From Spirodela intermedia (taxonomy: Eukaryota; Streptophyta; Magnoliopsida; Alismatales; Araceae): a stretch of 64,000 bases of DNA. Below, one piece after another: positions 57,730 through 64,000 of this stretch (position 1 is its first letter; each line of letters opens with the position of its first letter). The notes beneath the pieces were generated by a model that worked only from the letters and a program-made list of their open reading frames with translations, made no database searches and was not told the DNA's origin. The stretch lies in NCBI GenBank assembly GCA_902729315.2, contig LR746267.1, positions 8,062,424-8,126,423 on the forward strand, written 5' to 3'. Both the position numbers and the translations under genes were made by a program.

Positions 57730-57981
57730 ATGGGGAAGTACGTGGAGATCCTGGACCTCGGGGTTCGCATAGCGGCGCGCTTCCACTCCCACTGCCCGCA
57801 GACCGCGCGCATGTACTACAAGCCTCCATCCTCCTCCATCGACGGCAGCGACGAAGGTCGGCACGACGCGACCGCTAGCTCCCGATTCGGAGCGGCCTCG
57901 GACGTGGCGGCGGCTCACGGCAGATCCTGCGCCGCCTCTGTCGGCGATTCGACGGAAATTATCCTCCACTCCATTGTTTGA
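57730..57981 (+). CDS. Short conserved plant protein of unknown function (MGKYVE...)
   Basis: Single-exon frame of 83 residues starting [18 protein letters not shown], then [15 protein letters not shown], a variable Gly/Ser/Ala-rich middle, and [10 protein letters not shown] at the end. From memory, plant genomes carry short proteins with this same start, the invariant [12 protein letters not shown] block and a [DE]FILYSVV-like C-terminus; I know no established function. No signal peptide or membrane helix is evident. The conserved His-Cys block could bind metal, but that is speculation. The ATG follows an A-rich GGGGAAAC context, and a TATA box lies about 200 bases upstream. The gene is divergent from FOLT1, their start codons about 870 bases apart. 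Confidence 0.75.
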   Translation: MGKYVEILDLGVRIAARFHSHCPQTARMYYKPPSSSIDGSDEGRHDATASSRFGAASDVAAAHGRSCAASVGDSTEIILHSIV

Positions 57982-59694
57982 GACAGATTTGAAATATGTT
58001 TGAAATAACAGGCACCTCAAGAGATTGCAAGAGAGTTTTTACCAGATCTGACAAAATCCACCCCCGCCGTCCTCCATTCGTTTCCGATTCCTTATCTCTT
58101 CCGCATCGTTCGTTCCTTCGTGGATGGAAACACGCGTCTTATCGATTTTCTGCTTATTCTGTGTCGCTGTCCGTTGGAGATTATTCTTCCGTCGATATTC
58201 GCTCCCGGAATAGGGACGGAGGATGTCGACGGAGCGGCGATCTCGTTCCGATCTCATCACGTTGCGGATCTACGCGAGAGAAGATATTCTGGGGCGAGCG
58301 CCAGCCACGCGCACCGTCCACACCGAACGCGAATAAAGACAGGAAGGGAGAGGGGGACTCCGCGGCGACTCGTATCCACATATATTTACGAATGACCCCC
58401 TGCTTTGTTTCGTAATTGGGATTGTATCTGCAACTCTCCGGGCTTTCATAGATCGGTGAGAAATGACGAATTTTAATATACATTTGAGGGTGACTAAATG
58501 ATATTCCTGGTTTTAAAATCCCCAAAGAGCCCATCATATTACCTTTAGAGGATGTCGACCCAAGAGAACACTTCAGGGGAACGTCGCCTTCCACATTCTC
58601 TCTCTCTCTCTCTCCTTTCTCTCTCTAGCATCAGCAAGGCGTGGCGTACCCTTCACCGCTTGCCACAACAGGAGAGCCAAGGGTTGATTCCAGGAGACTT
58701 CATACCCTTTCAACGTGTCGGTGGCCGGTGGCCGGTGGCCGGTGCCGGTGAGGTTGACCACTCTTCTCTCTCTCTCTCTCGCTCGCTCTTTCTGTGCTTA
58801 AAAATTTCAAGTGGCGCCGAATGAGGTACAAAACCAGATTTCTTTGTTTAGGAGATTGATCAGACGTGTAAGCAAGCACAAAAAATCCTTCCTTTCATCG
58901 AATGGGCCACTGGTGGATCAGATGGGACGCGCACCACGGTACTTTTGACCACTCAGGAGACCTTCCGTGAACAACACGCAGGCAGCCAATCCCCGTCTTC
59001 ACTTCGCCATATGCAGCAAGAAAAGCTCGATCGAGGAGCTAATCTACCGAAAGAGAGAGTAACGGGCTGCCATGAATGAAGCCAACAGGCACCGAGAGGA
59101 CCCCCCCTCTCTCTCTCTAGAACGCCCGCCGGGGGGTTGGGGGCTTCAAAGACGGCGGAAATGTATGGAACGGGTCCGGGTGCAATCACCCAATCGCAAT
59201 TATTAGTTCGTCAAATGATATGTGCCGGAGAGAGGAGAGAGAGAGAGAGAGGACAAGGAGGCAGATGCATGTTTCTGTTCATGCACGGGTCCCAAATAGC
59301 ATCAAGCTTGGGGGTAGAGAGAGAGAGAGGGAGGCTACTGGTGGAAGGGAAGAAGAGAAGCGAAGGAAGAGAATAGGGTTTTAGGTCCACCTACTGGTGG
59401 TTAGTGGACGTAACACGCTACCAACGCCGCCGGCACCGACCAGCTCGCACCAGTTCCCATTTTCTACTGGTTCCCAACCACAGGGTGAAGAGAGAGAGAG
59501 AGAGAGTCTAGGGTTCCTACGTGACCTGGAGGGAGACGGAGGAGGAGAGAGGAAATGGCGGCGGAGGGAGGAAGGCAGGTGAAATGGTAGAAAAGGAAAG
59601 CAAGTTTGGTGACGTCAATATTATAAAACTCGGAATAATAAACTGTTGCTCTTGTGGACGCCGTCACCGAGCTCTCGAGGATAATATGATATCG

Positions 59695-59734
<40 letters not shown>

Positions 59735-60624
59735 GGGAACGTTGGGATCGGGTGATTTTGTCTCCGAATTGGGAAGAAGATTTCGCTATCAGCGGAGACG
59801 GCTGCAAATTCCTCGCTCCCCAGTTCCTCCTCTCGCAGGTGCGGTCGCTCTTCCTCTCACGCTATTTCCATCTTCCTCGCCATCGTCTTCTCCCCTTCTG
59901 TCTGGTTCTCCTCCTCCATCTCTTTCTCTCTCCGTCGGTGGTCGGCGCTTTCTTCTGCTCGGAGCTCGGGCTGAAGCCGGATGCAGGAGCCTCTTCCTCT
60001 CTCCAGATTTCGGATACTCGGGACCGACCGGTCCTCTCTGGTGTCAATTTCGCCGTTCCGTCGCCGGATTCTTCTTCTCTTCCTCCAGATTTTGCCTCCC
60101 ATCTTCCTCCCTACTCTCTACTTCGGAGATTGGAATCCCCTCCTCTGCTTCCTACTCTGCCTGGTTCTTCGCATAAAGATGCTCTCTCTCTCTCTCTCTA
60201 GACTGTAGCAGGGTCTAGTAGGGATTGGGCGTTTCTCTTGTATCAGAGCGTCTGGTGAGCCGGAGATTCCACAGGGCTGGGCTGGAACGAAAATCACTCC
60301 CCCACAGCCTGGTTTCAGGAGCTCCTTCTCCGAAGAAGATGAGCCATGTCGCTGCAGAGCTCCCTGGCTTGTGGGATAATCCTTCATCTCCTCCTTGTTC
60401 CACGCCCTTTCTTGGCTATTCGTTTACTTAATCTGCCATCTCCTCCAAGTATGGCGGCCTCAGTCCTGTTCTAACTGTGGAAATCATCTTCTCATGGCAG
60501 CTGACCCACTACACTCATCAGGAGCGAAGCTGAGACTCATCCAAGGTTGACTCATCTCAAAACCCTGTAATGTGGATCGACCTTTCCAGGCCCTGGAGGA
60601 GCAACCCTTTGGAGTAATTCAAGA
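57982..60624. other. Region between the small gene and the BELL gene, rich in CT/GA tracts
   Basis: Contains pyrimidine/purine tracts at 58598-58614, 58765-58783, 59240-59253, 59490-59506, 59699-59732 and 60182-60200. A GGTGGCC minisatellite of about four units lies near 58719-58748. The right half (about 59740-60600) is likely the promoter and 5' UTR of the BELL gene, possibly with a leader intron, but I could not fix its ends. Frames here have no family motifs. Confidence 0.45.
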
Positions 60625-60662
60625 TGAAGACATGAGAGAAGTCAACTTCACCATGGATTGAC
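60625..60662 (+). promoter_or_regulatory. Upstream ORFs in the BELL leader
   Basis: Just before the BELL start there are three tiny ORFs: ATG at 60625 (3 codons, stop TGA at 60634-60636), ATG at 60633 (9 codons, stop at 60660-60662) and ATG at 60654 (2 codons, same stop). They overlap in different or shared frames within 56 bases of the main ATG. Such uORFs usually lower translation of the main frame. Confidence 0.6.
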
Positions 60663-60680
60663 CGACCAAAGAGGGACACC

Positions 60681-62889
60681 ATGACCACAGTTCACCATAA
60701 GGACCCCGGCCACACGCCATACCAAGATTTCGCCCTCCCTGGCAGCATCCTCTACTCGGAAAATCCACCTCCCTCTTCATATCCAGACTCCATGGTTTAC
60801 TATTCCCGGCCTCAGCATATCTCTGTTCAGCTTCCTGCCCATAGCGGCGGGATGCCGCTGGAGGAGCCAACAGTGGGGAGATCCGAGTTTGCTTCTCCCC
60901 GGACCGGAGAAATTCCTTCTGATACTTGGAAGATTGGGAGAAATGAGCTGTTCTTCATGCAGACAGGGAGCGGTGGCCCAGCTCCCCTCCTTGGTTCCAT
61001 GGCCGATAGGCGGAGTTCTTCATTGGAACCATCAAATATCTCCGGCATAAGAGGCCAGGGATTATCTCTGAGTCTTGGTACAGAGATCCCGATGCCGTCG
61101 TTCCATTACAGACCCAGCTCTGAGATTTCCTTCGCAGGTTCTCATCAATCATCTGCAGAAAATGGTTTGCCGAGCAGGGATGATCGCTCCAGAGACAAGG
61201 GCATCGCCGAAGCATCTCCATACGGCATTCAGAATCTCGTGGTCACCATCTCCGGCTCCAGATATCTCAAGGCAGCTCAGCACCTGCTTGATGAGGTCGT
61301 CAACGTCCATGGTGCTCTGAAGAATAATAGATCCAAGAGAGGCCATCCGTCTCTTGGAACACCGGGCAGAAGGGAGAACGATTGGAGGCCAAAGGGTGAA
61401 GAGCCGTCTGCCAACCCCGCTCCCGAGCTGTCGGCGACTGAGAGGCAAGATCTGCAGAATAAGATGTCAAAGCTCATGTCCATGCTGGATGAGGTGTGTT
61501 TTCTCCCTTGTTCCCATATATCCGCTTACTGATTTGAGTCCCTTGTCATCTGTCTGATCATTCCAAGAATAATGTTCCCCCGCTGCTGGTGGGTAAAATT
61601 CAATCCCATTCCTTGGAAAGCATGCTCCCTAGTAAAAGTCAACGCTGACATGACGGCCTTGTTCCATCTAATTACCTTCCTCATGTGGAGTCAACTGTCT
61701 TGAGTGAGTATTAGATAAAATTGCCGGTTGCTTCCTCTGCAGGTTGATAGAAAGTACAGGCATTATCACCACCAGATGCAGATCGTCGTCTCATCCTTTG
61801 ACGCGCTGTTGGGCTCGGGGGCCGCCAAGCCCTACACCGGGCTGGCTCTCCAGACGATCTCCAGTCATTTCCGCTCCCTGAGAGATGCGATAAATGGGCA
61901 GATATCGGCCACGAGAAAGAGCCTCGGCGAGCAAGACCCGCTGAGCATCAAAGCCGGCGGGATGGCCCGGCTGCGCTGCATAGATCAGCAAATCAGGGAC
62001 CAGAGGGCCTTCCAACAGTTTGGTTCTTTGCAGCAGCCGCCGCAGCAGGCGTGGAGGCCGCAGAGGGGCTTACCAGAGACCGCTGTTTCCATTCTCCGCG
62101 CCTGGCTGTTCGAGCACTTTCTTCATCCGTAAACACCAGACTCACCCTCCACCTCACTGATTGTAGTAATTAGTACCAAGTTAACTGACCCTTGTCAAAA
62201 AAATTCTCCTCTTGGCAGGTACCCCAAGGATTCTGATAAGTTGATGCTGGCGAGGCAGACCAGGTTGACGAGAAGCCAGGTAGTCCCTTCTCTGATGTGT
62301 TATAAAGATTCTGCCTGTCTGCATGATTTGGTCAAAATTGGGCTTCTCGGATAATCTGAGCATGTCTCTCCTTCTCGCTCCATGCTAGGTTTCCAACTGG
62401 TTCATCAACGCCCGGGTGCGGCTGTGGAAGCCCATGATCGAGGAGATGTACGAGGAGGAGCTGAAGGACGCCGAGATGAACTCAAATTCTCAGGACGGCG
62501 ATGGAGGCAGAGATAATGCGGCAAGATCCTCAGAGCTTGTGGATGATAATGCGGCAAGAGACGGGGTAGTTGCCGGGTCGAGCAGTGTAGGAAGGCCGCA
62601 ACCTTTCACCGATGACTGTGATCTCCTCCAAGAAGAAGCTCTGACTCAGACAGATGTGAACAGCAGATATATGGTGTATGAGATGGAGGGGCTGGGAGGT
62701 GGCGCGGCCGGCGGCAGTGTGTCCCTTACATTGGGCCTGCGGCACACCGATGGCGGCCCGCATGCTCCAGCTGCTGACCAGCGGTTTGCTCCGATCCAGG
62801 GCGATGCAGCGGACTACGATTGCTTGAATATAGTGGATCGGCGGCACAGGTTCGGTTCTTTCCCTCTGCTGCATGATTTTGTGGCCTGA
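60681..62889 (+). CDS. BELL1-type TALE homeodomain transcription factor
   Basis: BELL proteins pair with KNOX proteins in the nucleus to control meristem and organ development. Exons: 60681-61493, 61743-62128, 62219-62279 and 62389-62889, all GT-AG and in phase, 586 residues. The 61-base third exon is the hallmark TALE homeobox exon. Domains: a ZIBEL-like GLSLSLG at about residue 133; the SKY region with [19 protein letters not shown] at about 189-207; the BELL domain from about 257 ([20 protein letters not shown], then [20 protein letters not shown]); a homeodomain at about 380-440 with PYPKDSDK and [15 protein letters not shown]; and a second ZIBEL-like SLTLGL in the C-terminal part. The start is the first ATG after an in-frame stop about 48 bases upstream. 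One odd residue: QTRLTRSQ where family members nearly always have QTGLT. Confidence 0.95.
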
Positions 62890-64000
62890 AGTCGGCTGCC
62901 AGCGGAGGCCAAGACTGCCATAGCCTCGAATAAGTAAGCTTTCTCTCTCGCGGCAATTGCTGGAGAGCTTGTATTATCTGATCTCTGAGTGGGTCTATTG
63001 ATCTGTGGAAACTACTGTACAACTTGTGTAATTCGTACCGAAAAACATGTAAATTTGCTATTTTTTAAAGGTAAGTGGTGAGTTCATCAGGCCGAGGAGC
63101 ATTCATTGCAGTGTACTGGTTAGAAGAGAAGAGCACCTTCGTGCTGATGATGAAGATAAGTGGCCAACTTCGATGCGATGAAGGAGGTACGGCGTCGCTG
63201 CTGCTACTGGCTCAGATCGAGCTGCCCGGATATTCTACGGCGAGCCGTCGCGCCCCCTGTCCACCTCCCCCATTGACTGGCGAGTAAAAGGGGGTCTTCT
63301 CCTGCGACGTCATCCGCCTAATTAATGGTCCTCGTCGCCATCAGGCCATCCCCAGAGAGACCGGCAGGCGGCGGCGGCAGCAGTAGCAGCAGCTGCAGCA
63401 GCATCTCGCGGGCGTAAATGCGGCCTCTGCCATCGCCGGGACCTCCGACCAAGTTGGTCGCAGGCCGTCTCTCCTTTTGAGAAGCATCTGTTCATTTACT
63501 GAGATTGCTCCGCCGCTGATCGCTCTGCATCGGCCTCACCGGCGTCAGAGAGCGGAAGGGGGGAAGAGAGAAGAGGGCATCCCAGGAAGGAGACGGAGGG
63601 GATTTGCCACACCTGCTTGAACACCTCTGGAATCAAACGAAACAAAGAAAGCAGTTAACTCAGCGGCGGAGTGGAAGAGGAGCAATCATCACAGAAGGAT
63701 CCTCCTCCGGGAAGGCGTCCACTTGTCCCGCCGTCGCTGTTAGGGAGACCCTGAGGGACCCATGAAGTCCGCTTCTTCTCCCTCGGGGCCTGCGCAGGGC
63801 GGGGGCGGAGCCCCTCCCTCTCCCCCTCCTCGAAACTCGAGGGACGATGGGGGAGGGGGAGTGAGTGCGGACTTTTTCTGAAACCCCGGTGAAAAGATTC
63901 CAGGATACCCGTGAAAAAAGAGAGAAGAGGACAGCCTACGGATGGGGCATCAGAGCCGAGATTGAATTTTCTGCTTCTACTTTCTCCATTCTGTCTCTGC
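62890..64000. other. BELL 3' UTR and right-edge flank
   Basis: 62890-63070 is probably 3' UTR. 63290-64000 is GC-rich with CAG/CGG-type trinucleotide runs (63365-63405) and a 40-codon low-complexity frame at 63762-63884. These may belong to the 5' region of a gene beyond the right edge; I see no identifiable exon. Confidence 0.4.

Noticed and set aside
59521-60201. 226-codon frame upstream of the BELL gene as a separate gene
   Set aside because: It is built on GA/CT tracts and Ser/Pro/Leu-rich DNA, overlaps other open frames and lies where the BELL leader is expected.

Overview
The window is nuclear DNA from a flowering plant. It has GT-AG introns of plant type, plant-only families (a LOB-domain protein, a BELL1-type TALE homeodomain protein, an RTE1/TMEM222 protein), degenerate Ty1/copia retrotransposons and very many (GA)n/(CT)n microsatellites. 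Several reading frames have GC-rich 5' ends, as in monocots and some magnoliids, but the sequence does not settle the lineage.

Layout. 1-9,421 (minus): most of a mitochondrial D-2-hydroxyglutarate dehydrogenase gene, D2HGDH; its last exons lie beyond the left edge. 10.1-12.9 kb: AT-rich DNA with a minus-strand copia gag relic, then a GC-rich island. 12.9-27.2 kb: a 'scrapyard' of fragments copied from elsewhere in the window: two collinear, same-strand pieces of D2HGDH, a piece of the folate-carrier intron, a piece of the flank downstream of the POL5-like gene, and degraded LOB-domain (LBD) copies, one with a single stop codon and one inverted and rearranged. 28.9-35.4 kb (plus): an RTE1/TMEM222-like membrane protein followed by a complete eight-exon Pol5/MYBBP1A-like nucleolar protein. 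35.4-44.6 kb: duplicated flank, a GC-rich island and a nest of decayed copia elements in both orientations. 44.9-46.2 kb: a frameshifted MATE-transporter fragment beside the one intact LBD gene. 47-48.9 kb: small repeats and a second, broken copy of a POL5-like exon. 49.1-56.9 kb (minus): a complete eleven-exon mitochondrial-carrier gene of the folate transporter type (FOLT1). 57.7 kb (plus): a short conserved plant protein, divergent from FOLT1. 60.7-62.9 kb (plus): a complete four-exon BELL1-type homeobox gene.

The intact genes are unrelated housekeeping and regulatory genes and form no operon or cluster. D2HGDH and the folate carrier are both mitochondrial; the LBD and BELL proteins are developmental transcription factors; the RTE1-like protein belongs to a family linked to ethylene-receptor function; the POL5-like protein points to rRNA synthesis and ribosome assembly. 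What stands out is structural. Fragments of at least four local loci have been duplicated and scattered within about 60 kb. The three LBD copies all carry a (GA)n tract just upstream of the start codon. One LBD copy contains a near-perfect inverted repeat suggestive of replication template switching.

All intron-exon structures were derived by reading splice sites and checking phase by hand. For D2HGDH, the carrier, POL5-like and BELL genes every junction keeps the frame. Family assignments rest on recalled conserved motifs, not on a database search.
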